From assembly GCA_015075365.1 (NCBI GenBank), contig JABTUN010000001.1, positions 1,984,001-2,048,000 of the forward strand: 64,000 nt of DNA, read 5' to 3'. A model generated the notes under the pieces. The model made no database searches and was not told the origin of the DNA. It saw only the letters and a program-made list of their open reading frames with translations. The stretch is from Verrucomicrobiaceae bacterium. Its GTDB lineage: Bacteria > Verrucomicrobiota > Verrucomicrobiia > Verrucomicrobiales > Verrucomicrobiaceae. How positions within the stretch are numbered: the first letter of the stretch is position 1; each line of letters begins with the position of its first letter. This document shows, in pieces, positions 1-8,222 of the stretch. A program made the translations under genes and the position numbers.

Positions 1-708
1 CAGGCACCGCAGGAGTGGATCGCGAAGTTTGCCGGCATCGCGGATAAAAACCGACAGGTCTATGCCGCGATGGTCGCGACGATGGACGCCGCCATCGGCA
101 CGGTGCTGGCGAAGCTCGACGAGACGAAGCAGGCGGAGAACACGTTGATCTATTTCGTCAGCGACAACGGCGGTCCGCACCTGTCCTCCCGCAATCTCAC
201 CGACTTCACCGACAACACTCCGCTGCGCGGCGCGAAAGGCGCGGTGTATGAGGGCGGCATGCGCGTGCCGTTTCTCGTGAGCTGGCCTGCGAAGATCAAA
301 CCGGGAACCTATGACCAGCCCGTCATCGCGCTCGATTTCCTGCCTACCTCGCTCGCGGCGGCGGATTCCGCCGGCCTGACGCCGAAAAACCTCGATGGCG
401 TGAATCTTCTGCCCTTCCTCACCGGCGAAAAGAGCGGGTCACCGCATGACACGCTCTTCTGGCGCAGCGGCGGCCCCGGTGGCAACAACGCCGTGCGCCG
501 CGGGAATATGAAGCTCGTGCGCCTCGGCAAGGCGGAGCCTGAACTCTACGATCTGGCCGCTGATGTCAGTGAATCAAAGAATCTGGCCGCCGAAAAGCCG
601 CAGATCGTGAAGGAACTCACCGCTGCCATTGCCGAGTGGGAGAAAGGCACCATCCCGCCGACCTTTGAGAGCCCGAGAGGCGGACAGCCGAAGAAGAAAA
701 AGAAATAG
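1..708 (+). CDS. Sulfatase family protein, C-terminal part (5' end outside window)
   Basis: The frame is open from base 1, so the start and the N-terminal half with the formylglycine-forming Cys/Ser signature lie upstream of the window. What remains is the C-terminal half of an arylsulfatase-type hydrolase of the alkaline phosphatase superfamily. It contains the metal-site segment FVSDNGG, the LRGAKG..YEGGMRVPF region typical of the family, and the late ELYDL segment that closes the fold. Such enzymes cleave sulfate esters, usually on polysaccharides, and in this kind of bacterium are normally exported; export cannot be checked here. The protein ends in a run of lysines. The next gene starts 25 bases downstream on the same strand, so the two may be co-transcribed. 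The family is secure; the substrate is unknown. Confidence 0.9.
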   Translation, partial: QAPQEWIAKFAGIADKNRQVYAAMVATMDAAIGTVLAKLDETKQAENTLIYFVSDNGGPHLSSRNLTDFTDNTPLRGAKGAVYEGGMRVPFLVSWPAKIKPGTYDQPVIALDFLPTSLAAADSAGLTPKNLDGVNLLPFLTGEKSGSPHDTLFWRSGGPGGNNAVRRGNMKLVRLGKAEPELYDLAADVSESKNLAAEKPQIVKELTAAIAEWEKGTIPPTFESPRGGQPKKKKK

Positions 709-733
709 CCAGCACAGGGGCGTTTTTGGCAGG

Positions 734-2995
734 ATGAAGCATCTCATGACGCGCCTGCTTTCGTTTCTTCTCCTCATTTCCCTCGCCCAGGCGGAGGACT
801 TCGAGCCTGCGCGCGAAGTCGTGCGCAAGGCGGTTGCCAAGGGCAATCCCGAGGGCGCGGTGCTGCACATCGAGAGCGTTGAAAAGAAGGCCGTCGTGGT
901 CGAAGGCCAGCGCGCGCTTGTGCCCGAGAAGGAGGCGATGACGGAGGACACCATCTTTGACGCGGCCTCGCTGACGAAGGTTGTCGCGACACTGCCGAGC
1001 GTGATGCTGCTCCTCGAACAGGGCAAAATCGAGCTGGAAGCGGAGGTTCGGCGCTACATCGCCGAAATGCGGCCTGGAATCACCGTGCGGCATCTGCTGA
1101 CACACACTTCAGGCCTCCGGCCTGGCATCCCGAAGGAGCCGGCATGGAGCGGTTACGACACGGGAATCCGGCTCGCAGTCGAATTGGAGCCGGAAGGGCC
1201 GCCTGACCGCTTTTTTCGTTATTCGGACATCAATTTCATCCTCCTCGGTGAAATCGTGCGACGCGTCAGTGGTGTGAAACTCGACGAATTCGCCGCGAAA
1301 CACGTCTTCGAGCCGCTGAAGATGGATTCGACGCGTTTTCTGCCTCCCGACGACTGGAAGCCGCGCATCGCGCCAACGGAGAAGGATGAAAAAAGCGTCA
1401 TGCTGCGCGGCGTGGTGCATGATCCGACCTCGCGCAAGATGGGCGGGGTCACCGGCCATGCGGGCCTCTTCACGACAGCCGGTGATCTGGCGAAGTATGC
1501 TCGAATGATCCTCAACCATGGCGCGGGGGTGCTCAAACCGGACACCGTGAGGCTCATGACCACGCCGCACACGATTGCGACCGTGTTTGAGCGCCGCGGG
1601 CTCGGCTGGGATGTCGATTCAGTCTTCAGCCGACCGCGTGGGAAAACCTTTCCCATCGGCTCCTTCGGCCACACGGGCTTTACCGGCACGAGCTTGTGGA
1701 TCGAGCCGCAGACACGCACCTTCGTCATCTTCATGAGCTCGCGGCTGCATCCGGATGGGAACGGCAGCGTGCGTGATTTGTATGAGGAGATCGGCACGGC
1801 GGCGGGGCAGGGCATGACCTTCGAGGTGCAAACCGGTCCGCCCTGGCCTCGTGGCGAAAAAGAAGTGCCGACGGTGCTCAACGGCATTGATGTGCTTGTG
1901 CGGCGGAAGTTTGCCGATCTGAAGGGGTTGCGCGTCGGTTTGATCACGAATCACACGGGCATCGATGCACAACGCCGCAGCACGATCGACCTGCTGGCCG
2001 CCGCACCGGGCGTGAAGCTCAAAAAGCTCTTTAGCCCCGAACACGGCATCCGCGGCATGCTGGACCAGGAAAAGATCGGCGACACAAGGGACAAAAAGAC
2101 CGGACTGCCCGTGCTGAGCCTGTATGGCGAGCGCCGCGCGCCGACACTGGAGCAACTGGCGGACATCGACGCGCTCGTTTTCGACATCCAGGACATCGGC
2201 TGCCGCTTTTACACCTACATCGGCACGATGCGCCTCTGCATGGAGGCCGCGGCGAAGGCGAAGAAGGCGTTTTATGTGCTCGACCGCGTGAATCCCATCG
2301 GCGGCATCGCTGTGGAAGGCCCTGCGGTGGTCGATGAGGAAAAACCGACCGCCACGCACGCGATCCCGCTGCGCCACGGCATGACCGCTGGCGAGCTGGC
2401 CGCGATGATGAACGCCGAGCGCGCGATAAACTGCGACTTGAAGGTGATCCCGATGGAAGGCTGGCGGCGTGGCATGCTTTTCGACCAAACCGGCCTGCCC
2501 TGGATCAATCCATCCCCCAACATGCGTTCGCTCAACGCCGCGCAGTTGTATCCCGGCATCGGTCTTCTCGAATTCAGCATCAGCGTGGGCCGCGGCACGG
2601 ATTCGCCCTTTGAAGTGGTCGGCGCGCCGTATGTGAACGATCTGCTGCTGGCTCATGAATTGAACAAAATCGGCCTGCCTGGAGTGCGGTTCACGCCCGT
2701 GCGCTTCACACCGACTGCAAGCGTCTTCAAAAACGAGGCCTGCGGCGGCGTGCGCATCGCCATCACGGACCGCGAGGCCTTGAAGCCGGTGGAGACCGGC
2801 GTCGCGATCATCACCACGCTGCAACGGCTGCACCCAAAATCTTTCGCGCTCGACAAAGTGAACACCCTGCTCAACCGCGCTGCCAGCGTGAAGGCGATTC
2901 GCGCGGCTGAGTCATGGAAACGGGTGGTTGAAGGCTGGAAGGAGGAGACAGCCGCGTTTGAAGCACGGCGGAGGGCGTTTCTTCGCTACCCTTGA
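734..2995 (+). CDS. Beta-lactamase-fold hydrolase fused to NamZ-type (DUF1343) exo-N-acetylmuramidase
   Basis: This 754-residue exported protein has two catalytic modules. The start at 734 was chosen because it gives a signal peptide (MKHLMTRLLSFLLLISLAQA) and has a purine-rich stretch just upstream; the open frame extends to 629 but would overlap the sulfatase. Residues about 25-370 are a serine beta-lactamase/esterase fold: S79-L-T-K82 matches the SxxK nucleophile motif, Y163-S-D the YxN position, and H313-T-G the KTG-like box. Residues about 385-754 match DUF1343, now known as NamZ, which removes MurNAc from the non-reducing end of peptidoglycan fragments; NHTG, SPEHGIRG and FDIQDIGCRFYTY are visible. 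In Bacillus subtilis the separate relatives (YbbE/AmiE-like and YbbC/NamZ) sit in one cell-wall recycling cluster. The fusion suggests coupled muropeptide breakdown in the periplasm, which is inference. Confidence 0.85.
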   Translation: MKHLMTRLLSFLLLISLAQAEDFEPAREVVRKAVAKGNPEGAVLHIESVEKKAVVVEGQRALVPEKEAMTEDTIFDAASLTKVVATLPSVMLLLEQGKIELEAEVRRYIAEMRPGITVRHLLTHTSGLRPGIPKEPAWSGYDTGIRLAVELEPEGPPDRFFRYSDINFILLGEIVRRVSGVKLDEFAAKHVFEPLKMDSTRFLPPDDWKPRIAPTEKDEKSVMLRGVVHDPTSRKMGGVTGHAGLFTTAGDLAKYARMILNHGAGVLKPDTVRLMTTPHTIATVFERRGLGWDVDSVFSRPRGKTFPIGSFGHTGFTGTSLWIEPQTRTFVIFMSSRLHPDGNGSVRDLYEEIGTAAGQGMTFEVQTGPPWPRGEKEVPTVLNGIDVLVRRKFADLKGLRVGLITNHTGIDAQRRSTIDLLAAAPGVKLKKLFSPEHGIRGMLDQEKIGDTRDKKTGLPVLSLYGERRAPTLEQLADIDALVFDIQDIGCRFYTYIGTMRLCMEAAAKAKKAFYVLDRVNPIGGIAVEGPAVVDEEKPTATHAIPLRHGMTAGELAAMMNAERAINCDLKVIPMEGWRRGMLFDQTGLPWINPSPNMRSLNAAQLYPGIGLLEFSISVGRGTDSPFEVVGAPYVNDLLLAHELNKIGLPGVRFTPVRFTPTASVFKNEACGGVRIAITDREALKPVETGVAIITTLQRLHPKSFALDKVNTLLNRAASVKAIRAAESWKRVVEGWKEETAAFEARRRAFLRYP

Positions 2996-3005
2996 TCGAG
3001 ATCTC

Positions 3006-5321
3006 TCACACCCCGCGCTTGATCCCGCGTGTGGCGAGCACGCTGCGGACGAGGCGGATCATGTCGGCGGGCTCGTAGGGCTTGGGAAGCACGGCGGCGA
3101 AGCCGAAGGCGGCGGGCTTTGCCATGACGGGATCATCGCTGTAGCCGCTGCTGACGATGGCGAGGACGTCGGGGTCGAGCGCACGGAGTTTTTCCATGGT
3201 GCGCACGCCGCCCATGCCGTTGGGGATGCTGAGATCGAGGATCACGAGGTCGAAGACGCGCCCCTGGTTCATGCTTTCCTGATACAGACGCACCGTCTCG
3301 CCGCCCTCGGCGCTTTCGACGACCTCGAAGTTCTGGCTGGCGAGGTTGCGCACGATGAGATTGCGCACGAGCGGGTCGTCTTCGAGCACGAGGATGCGCG
3401 GATTCGCCACGGGGGCGTCTGGAGCGGCATCGAAGACATGGCTGAGGCCGAAGGCGTCCGCCTCCTCCGCATCGGCGTCGAGCGGCACATAGAAGCGCAC
3501 GGTGGTGCCGCGCCCAGGCTCGCTGCTGACGGTGATGGTGCCGCCGTGGGCCTTGGCGATGCTTTCACACACGGTGAGGCCGAGGCCGGTGGCGTTTTCG
3601 CTCTTCCGCGTGCTGAAGTAGGGCTCGAAAATGTGCGGCAGATGATCGGCGAGGATGCCCTCGCCCATGTCCTGCACCTCGATGGCGATGCCTTCGGGCT
3701 GGAAGCCCTGGTCGGCCACCATTTCTCCAGGGAACATCTGCGCGTGGTCCGGCGCGAAGGCGCGCACGATGATGTGGCCGCCCTCGGGCTGTGCCTGCTC
3801 GGCATTGCGGATGAGATTGCCCAGCAGGCGGCGGATCTGCGCGGGATCGACAGGGATCTGAGGCAAACCGGGCTGCACCTCAATGCGGTAGTCGATGCGG
3901 CTGGCGCGAGAATGATGCGTGAAGAAGCTGTCGATGAGATCGCCGATGTTGGTGAGCCGTTTGATCGGCGCGCCACCGCGGGCGAAGGTGAGGAGCTGCT
4001 GCACGAGGTTCTGCGCCTGCAGCGTCGCCTGCTTCGCGGTGTGCAGCTCCGGCAGCGTGATGGCATTGCGCAGGCGCATCTCGGCGAGGGAGATGTTGCC
4101 GAGCAAAACGGTGAGCAGATTGTTGAAATCATGCGCGAAGCCGCGCGCGAGCAGTCCCAGCGACTCCAGGCGGTCGAGGCGGCTGCGGCGCTCCGCCTCC
4201 TCGCGTTTCGCTGTCACGTCCTGCACGAGCATGAGCATGCCCTCGCCAAATGGATAGGCGCGCAGTTCCAGCCAGGCGCGCTTGCCTTCAAAATAGAGAT
4301 CGCGGTTCACCGCCTCCCGATGCAGCAGCGCGTGCGCGAAGGCCTCCTGGTGCTCGTCCCGCAGCGCGGCGGGCAGCAGATCCCAGAAGGAGACGCCGAG
4401 GAGGTTTGCCTGTGTGCGCTCGAAGAGGCGCAGCGCGCTCGCATTGGCATAAGTGAGCCGCCAGTGCGCGTCGAGCGCCAGCAGCGGGTCGGAAATGCTT
4501 TCCACCACATCGACGAGCGGCGCGCCGGCCTGTGGCGTGTGCGCGGGCGCAGGTGGGGGAATCTGCTGCTCCAACGGCTGCGCTCGGAAGAGAATGAGCA
4601 GGCCGCCGAGCTGGCCCTGCGCGTCCCGCAGCGTGGTGCTGCGGTCATGGATCGGCACGCGCTCGCCTGACCGGGTGGTCAGCCAAACCGTGCGCTCGAC
4701 GGGTTCGCCGCTGCCTTCGACCGGCAGGAGCTCCGCAGGCTCGCCGCTGGACTCGAAAATGCGGAAGACCTCGTGCAGGGAGCGTCCCACGGCCTCCTCC
4801 GCGCGCCAGCCGGTGGCACGCGCGGCGGCGGGATTGATGAACACGATGCCGCCGGCCAGATCGGACGCGATCACGCCGTCGGCGAGGCTTTGAAAGGCCT
4901 CGAAGTAGCTGTGCTCACGGCGGCGGCGGTCAATCTCCTCCAGATGACGCTGCGCGGCCACCTCGACGGCCAGGCGCAGTTCGTCATGGTTGAAAGGCTT
5001 CAGCAAATAGCCCTGCGGATGCGTCTGGCGGGCGCGGGCGACCGTTTCGAGGTCCGCGCAAGCCGTGACATAGACAATGGCCACCTGCCGGCGCTGCTGG
5101 ATCTGTGTGGCGGTATCGATCCCGTCCATCTGCCCGGCCAGATGCACATCCAGCAGCACAAGATCAGGGTTCAGCTCCTCGAACCGCTCCAGCGCCTCCT
5201 CCCCGGACGCGCAGATGGCTACGACGTGGTAGCCCAGCTTGCCCAGCGAGGCGGCCATGTCGCAGCCGACGAGCCCCTCGTTCTCGACAATGAGGATTCG
5301 AATGCGGTCAGTTACGGTCAT
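3006..5321 (-). CDS. Hybrid sensor histidine kinase with receiver domains at both ends and two PAS domains
   Basis: A 771-residue soluble signalling protein with no membrane segment. Domain order: receiver (about 6-125, phospho-acceptor D58 in LVLLDVH, K108 in YLLKPF); first PAS (about 138-250); second PAS (about 268-375); dimerisation/phosphoacceptor helix with H397 in GFAHDFNNLL; ATPase domain with the N box and a G-rich GLGL motif; and a C-terminal receiver beginning ILVLEDDPLVR with the acceptor Asp in LVILDLS. The HDFNN signature places it with kinases that usually pass phosphate to an attached receiver. The N-terminal receiver suggests that another kinase modulates it. No output regulator lies next to it; it converges on the preceding fusion gene with a 10-base gap. 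The stimulus and target are unknown. Confidence 0.9.
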   Translation of the reverse strand: MTVTDRIRILIVENEGLVGCDMAASLGKLGYHVVAICASGEEALERFEELNPDLVLLDVHLAGQMDGIDTATQIQQRRQVAIVYVTACADLETVARARQTHPQGYLLKPFNHDELRLAVEVAAQRHLEEIDRRRREHSYFEAFQSLADGVIASDLAGGIVFINPAAARATGWRAEEAVGRSLHEVFRIFESSGEPAELLPVEGSGEPVERTVWLTTRSGERVPIHDRSTTLRDAQGQLGGLLILFRAQPLEQQIPPPAPAHTPQAGAPLVDVVESISDPLLALDAHWRLTYANASALRLFERTQANLLGVSFWDLLPAALRDEHQEAFAHALLHREAVNRDLYFEGKRAWLELRAYPFGEGMLMLVQDVTAKREEAERRSRLDRLESLGLLARGFAHDFNNLLTVLLGNISLAEMRLRNAITLPELHTAKQATLQAQNLVQQLLTFARGGAPIKRLTNIGDLIDSFFTHHSRASRIDYRIEVQPGLPQIPVDPAQIRRLLGNLIRNAEQAQPEGGHIIVRAFAPDHAQMFPGEMVADQGFQPEGIAIEVQDMGEGILADHLPHIFEPYFSTRKSENATGLGLTVCESIAKAHGGTITVSSEPGRGTTVRFYVPLDADAEEADAFGLSHVFDAAPDAPVANPRILVLEDDPLVRNLIVRNLASQNFEVVESAEGGETVRLYQESMNQGRVFDLVILDLSIPNGMGGVRTMEKLRALDPDVLAIVSSGYSDDPVMAKPAAFGFAAVLPKPYEPADMIRLVRSVLATRGIKRGV

Positions 5322-5374
5322 TTGGAGGTTTGAGCGAGTATTCTAACTCGAATGAAATCCAAATGCCATAAAAA

Positions 5375-5950
5375 TTAAGTTGTCTTCAAGGGCTTGTCGT
5401 CTGGGCTGCGAAGGCGAAATATTTGCACGGCTCCCACCAAGGCCATGCCGCACAGGACGATGGATCCGATGTCTTTGATTGCCGCACCTGGACTCACACG
5501 AGGTTTTGAGAGCTCCAGAAGCAATGATTCGACTCCTGAATAGCCGTAAGCAAGCGCAGCCAGCCCGAGCAGCACAGAGGAGGCGGGAAGTGCCTTGCAA
5601 CCGCCAATCAGATAGCCTCCCAACGCGAAGCCAACCAAAGAGATGCCGGGCAACAGTATCCAAAACCACGGGAACTCGCCCGAGAGTGCGAATGGCAGAG
5701 TAAGAACCGTCCAACCAATCGAGGCGATCGTCAACAAGACCGCAGGACCCATCACCAGCTTTTGCCAACGCTCGAATTCCTTGTCCCACTTCTTCCTGGC
5801 GACGATGCCTGCGTAAGTCTCGCGGCTGGAAGAGATCTGCTCAGGACTCAGCACACGCCCTTTCTTGACGTGGCTCCAACATTCCGTGCAAAAGTCATTG
5901 TGAAAATCGACCACCTTTCCGCAATGGGGACACTTCGCTCTTTGGGACAT
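5375..5950 (-). CDS. Zinc-ribbon membrane protein of unknown function
   Basis: The open frame begins at 6025, but the start at 5950 is preferred because it places a classical zinc ribbon at the N-terminus (CPHCG, then CTECW, two CxxC knuckles about 12 residues apart). The remainder of the 191-residue product is charged to about residue 60 and then hydrophobic, with roughly four membrane segments containing Gly- and Leu-rich stretches. Short proteins with an N-terminal zinc ribbon and C-terminal helices are common orphans in many phyla and do not predict a function. Base composition looks less GC-rich than the flanking kinase and transporter genes. It is transcribed away from the DUF485/symporter pair and may share a short divergent promoter region with it. 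Confidence 0.7.
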   Translation of the reverse strand: MSQRAKCPHCGKVVDFHNDFCTECWSHVKKGRVLSPEQISSSRETYAGIVARKKWDKEFERWQKLVMGPAVLLTIASIGWTVLTLPFALSGEFPWFWILLPGISLVGFALGGYLIGGCKALPASSVLLGLAALAYGYSGVESLLLELSKPRVSPGAAIKDIGSIVLCGMALVGAVQIFRLRSPDDKPLKTT

Positions 5951-6057
5951 GAGCTTGAGTCTGGCAAGATGCAGCACTCGTGTCAAATCACGGAAGGACT
6001 GCCGCCTGCAACCTTCCCTTGCCAAATCTGGGCCAAGTCCCTAACCTCACGCCCCTT

Positions 6058-6363
6058 ATGACCGAAAAATCCCCTGTGAACTGGGCCCAAATCGAGGCCA
6101 AGCCCGCTTTTCAAGCGCTCCTCGGCCGCAAAGCCCGCTTCATCATCAGTTCCACGCTCTTTTTCGTCGCCTACTACTTCGCCCTGCCCGTGCTGGTCGG
6201 CTATTTCCCGGACCTGATGAAGAAGGAAGTCCTCGGCCGCCTCAATCTCGCCTACTTGTTCGCGCTTTCGCAGTTCTTCATGGCCTGGGCGCTTGCATGG
6301 ATCTACACCCGCAAGGCCGCGCAATGGGACAAAGAAGCCGCCGAAGTCGTCCAAGGCCATTGA
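6058..6363 (+). CDS. DUF485 family inner-membrane protein
   Basis: A 101-residue protein of the DUF485 (YjcH-like) family. It has an N-terminal polar stretch containing FQALLGRKARF, followed by two membrane helices (SSTLFFVAYYFALPVLVGYF and the segment containing FALSQFFMAWALAWIY). The start at 6058 (MTEKSP) was chosen over 5980 because the extension carries no family sequence. DUF485 proteins are nearly always encoded directly upstream of an acetate/cation symporter of the SSS family, as in yjcH-actP of E. coli. The same order holds here, with the symporter starting 51 bases downstream. It is probably an accessory subunit or assembly partner of that carrier; the molecular role is not established. 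Confidence 0.88.
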   Translation: MTEKSPVNWAQIEAKPAFQALLGRKARFIISSTLFFVAYYFALPVLVGYFPDLMKKEVLGRLNLAYLFALSQFFMAWALAWIYTRKAAQWDKEAAEVVQGH

Positions 6364-6413
6364 TGCAGCCCCGTTCGTCACTCTGAATTCCTCATTCGTC
6401 CTTTCCTACCTCT

Positions 6414-8027
6414 ATGACCATCGCCGTTTGGATGTTCCTCGCCTTTGTCGTCGCCACGCTCGGCATCACGATCTGGGCCGCCAAGAAAAACACCAGCGCT
6501 GGAGCCTACTTCGCGGCCGGCCGTAGCATCACCGGCTGGCAGAACGGCCTCGCCGTCGCCGGGGACTACATGAGCGCCGCCAGCTTCCTCGGCATTTCGG
6601 GAATGATCGCCTTCTTCGGCTATGACGGCTTCATGTACTCCGTCGGCTGGCTGGTGGCCTACCTGACGGTGCTCATCGTGGTGGCGGAGCCGCTGCGCAA
6701 TGCCGGCAAATACACCATGGCCGACCTTTTGGCCTACCGTCTCACGCCGCGGCCGGTGCGCGCCATGGCCTCGCTCAGCACCATCACCGTCTCCACCTTT
6801 TATATGGTCGCCCAAATGATCGGCGCGGGCACGCTGGTCAAACTGCTGCTACAGGACCTGCCGTGGATCAGCACGGAGGCCGCCATCATCGGCGTCGGCG
6901 TGCTCATGGTCGTCTATGTCGTCTTTGGCGGCATGCTGGCCACCACCTGGGTACAGATCATCAAGGCCATCCTGCTCATGACCGGCACCATCTTCCTCAG
7001 CGTGCTGGTGATGAAGAACTTCGACTTCAGCTTCGGCAAGTTCTTCGACGCCATCGCCAACCTGACCTACACCGACGCCAAAACGAAGGCCGAGGTCACG
7101 CGCAACTTCCTCGAACCCGGCATGAAATTCGGCGCGGAGGTCACCAAGGGCTGGGGACCGCTCGATTTGATCTCGCTGGGCCTCGCGCTCGTCTTTGGCA
7201 CCGCGGGACTGCCGCACATCCTCGTACGCTTCTACACCGTGCCGGACGCCAAAACCGCGCGCGTTTCCGTCGTGTGGGCCATGGTCATCATCGGCACCTT
7301 TTACATCCTCACCACCTTCCTCGGCTTCGGCGCTGCCACCATTCTGAAGCCGCACAACATCCCCACGGACAACATGGCGGCGCCGCAGCTCGCCGCCACG
7401 CTCGGCGGGCCGGTGTTTTTTGCCTTCATCAGCGCCGTGGCCTTTGCCACCATCCTCGCCGTCGTCGCCGGCCTCACCATCAGCGCCAGCGCCAGCTTTG
7501 CGCATGATTTCTACACGAACGTCCTCCACCACGGCAAGGAGCATCGTCCGGGCGAGGAAGTCCGCGTCGCCCGCATCACCGCCTTCGTTGTCGGAGCCGT
7601 CTCCATCTTCCTCGCCATCAAGCTGCAAAACGTCAACGTCGCCTTCCTCGTCGGCCTCGCCTTCGCCGTCGCCGCCAGCGCAAACCTGCCGGTGATCGTG
7701 CTGAGCATCTTTTGGAAAAAATTCAGCACCACCGGCGCTGTCGCCGGTCTCGCCGTGGGCCTGCTCAGCAGCATCGTGCTCATCATGTTGAGCCCCAGCA
7801 TCATGGGCATCGACCCGGCCGACCTTCCGGCGGCAAAACGCCACCTCATCCAGGCCGACGCCATCTTCCCGCTCACCAATCCCGGCATCCTCAGCATCCC
7901 GCTCGGCTTCCTCGCCGCCATCGTGGGTTCACTGCTCAAACGCGAGCCCGAGGCCGAGGCGAAGTTCACCGAGCTCAAGGTCCGCGCCCACACCGGCCTC
8001 GGCGCGGAGAAGGCGACGGCGCATTGA
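6414..8027 (+). CDS. Sodium:solute symporter (SSS family), ActP-like cation/acetate permease
   Basis: A 537-residue polytopic membrane protein with about 13 hydrophobic segments, starting MTIAVWMFLAFV. Sequence features typical of the SSS family include AGRSITGWQNGLAVAGDYMS near the N-terminus, GTAGLPHILVRFYTVPDA in the middle, and a long alternation of Gly/Ala-rich helices after that. The GDYMSAASFLG and GTAGLPHILVRF signatures and the DUF485 gene upstream point to the ActP branch, which takes up acetate and other short monocarboxylates with a cation. An acyl-CoA ligase gene lies 195 bases downstream on the opposite strand, compatible with organic-acid use but not proof of linkage. Hairpin-forming repeats follow the stop codon. 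Confidence 0.9.
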   Translation: MTIAVWMFLAFVVATLGITIWAAKKNTSAGAYFAAGRSITGWQNGLAVAGDYMSAASFLGISGMIAFFGYDGFMYSVGWLVAYLTVLIVVAEPLRNAGKYTMADLLAYRLTPRPVRAMASLSTITVSTFYMVAQMIGAGTLVKLLLQDLPWISTEAAIIGVGVLMVVYVVFGGMLATTWVQIIKAILLMTGTIFLSVLVMKNFDFSFGKFFDAIANLTYTDAKTKAEVTRNFLEPGMKFGAEVTKGWGPLDLISLGLALVFGTAGLPHILVRFYTVPDAKTARVSVVWAMVIIGTFYILTTFLGFGAATILKPHNIPTDNMAAPQLAATLGGPVFFAFISAVAFATILAVVAGLTISASASFAHDFYTNVLHHGKEHRPGEEVRVARITAFVVGAVSIFLAIKLQNVNVAFLVGLAFAVAASANLPVIVLSIFWKKFSTTGAVAGLAVGLLSSIVLIMLSPSIMGIDPADLPAAKRHLIQADAIFPLTNPGILSIPLGFLAAIVGSLLKREPEAEAKFTELKVRAHTGLGAEKATAH

Positions 8028-8046
8028 TTCCCTTTCAGAGTGCCCA

Positions 8047-8136
8047 GAGCCGGAGGCTCGTGAGAAATTAGCCAGGGGTAAAACCCTTGGACATAGGTGA
8101 TTATCATTTATGGAAGGCCCTGTGCCCCGAATGGGC
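8047..8136. repeat. Cluster of three short hairpins after the symporter gene (REP-like)
   Basis: Three adjacent dyads follow the symporter stop codon: GAGCC-GGA-GGCTC at 8047-8059 (perfect five-base stem), CCAGGGG-TAAAA-CCCTTGG at 8072-8090 (one non-pair), and GCCC-CGAAT-GGGC at 8124-8136. None is followed by a T-run, so they do not look like intrinsic terminators. The GGA loop and strong stem of the first resemble the dyad at 44566-44584. Together they look like a composite REP-type intergenic element. No REP-associated transposase is present in the window. Confidence 0.5.
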
Positions 8137-8190
8137 GCGAGAAGCACCCGAATGCATGCCCGGCCATGATGTCCACTAGTGCCGCGTTCT

Positions 8191-8208
8191 TTCGTGCCTT
8201 CGTGATCC
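8191..8208. repeat. One-arm remnant of a TTCGTG tandem unit
   Basis: Two head-to-tail copies of a TTCGTG-based unit (TTCGTGCC, TTCGTGATCC) lie 14 bases from the end of the acyl-CoA ligase gene. The same word builds the right arms of the long inverted repeats at 55897-56050 and 58587-58673, but no opposing arm is visible here. It is best read as a decayed or solo half-element. Confidence 0.35.
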
Positions 8209-8222
8209 AGGTGATGAGTTCC

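Noticed and set aside
2928..4670. 580-codon plus-strand frame
   Set aside because: It is antisense to the hybrid kinase, whose domains are unambiguous; the frame is His/Glu/Ala-rich shadow sequence caused by high GC.
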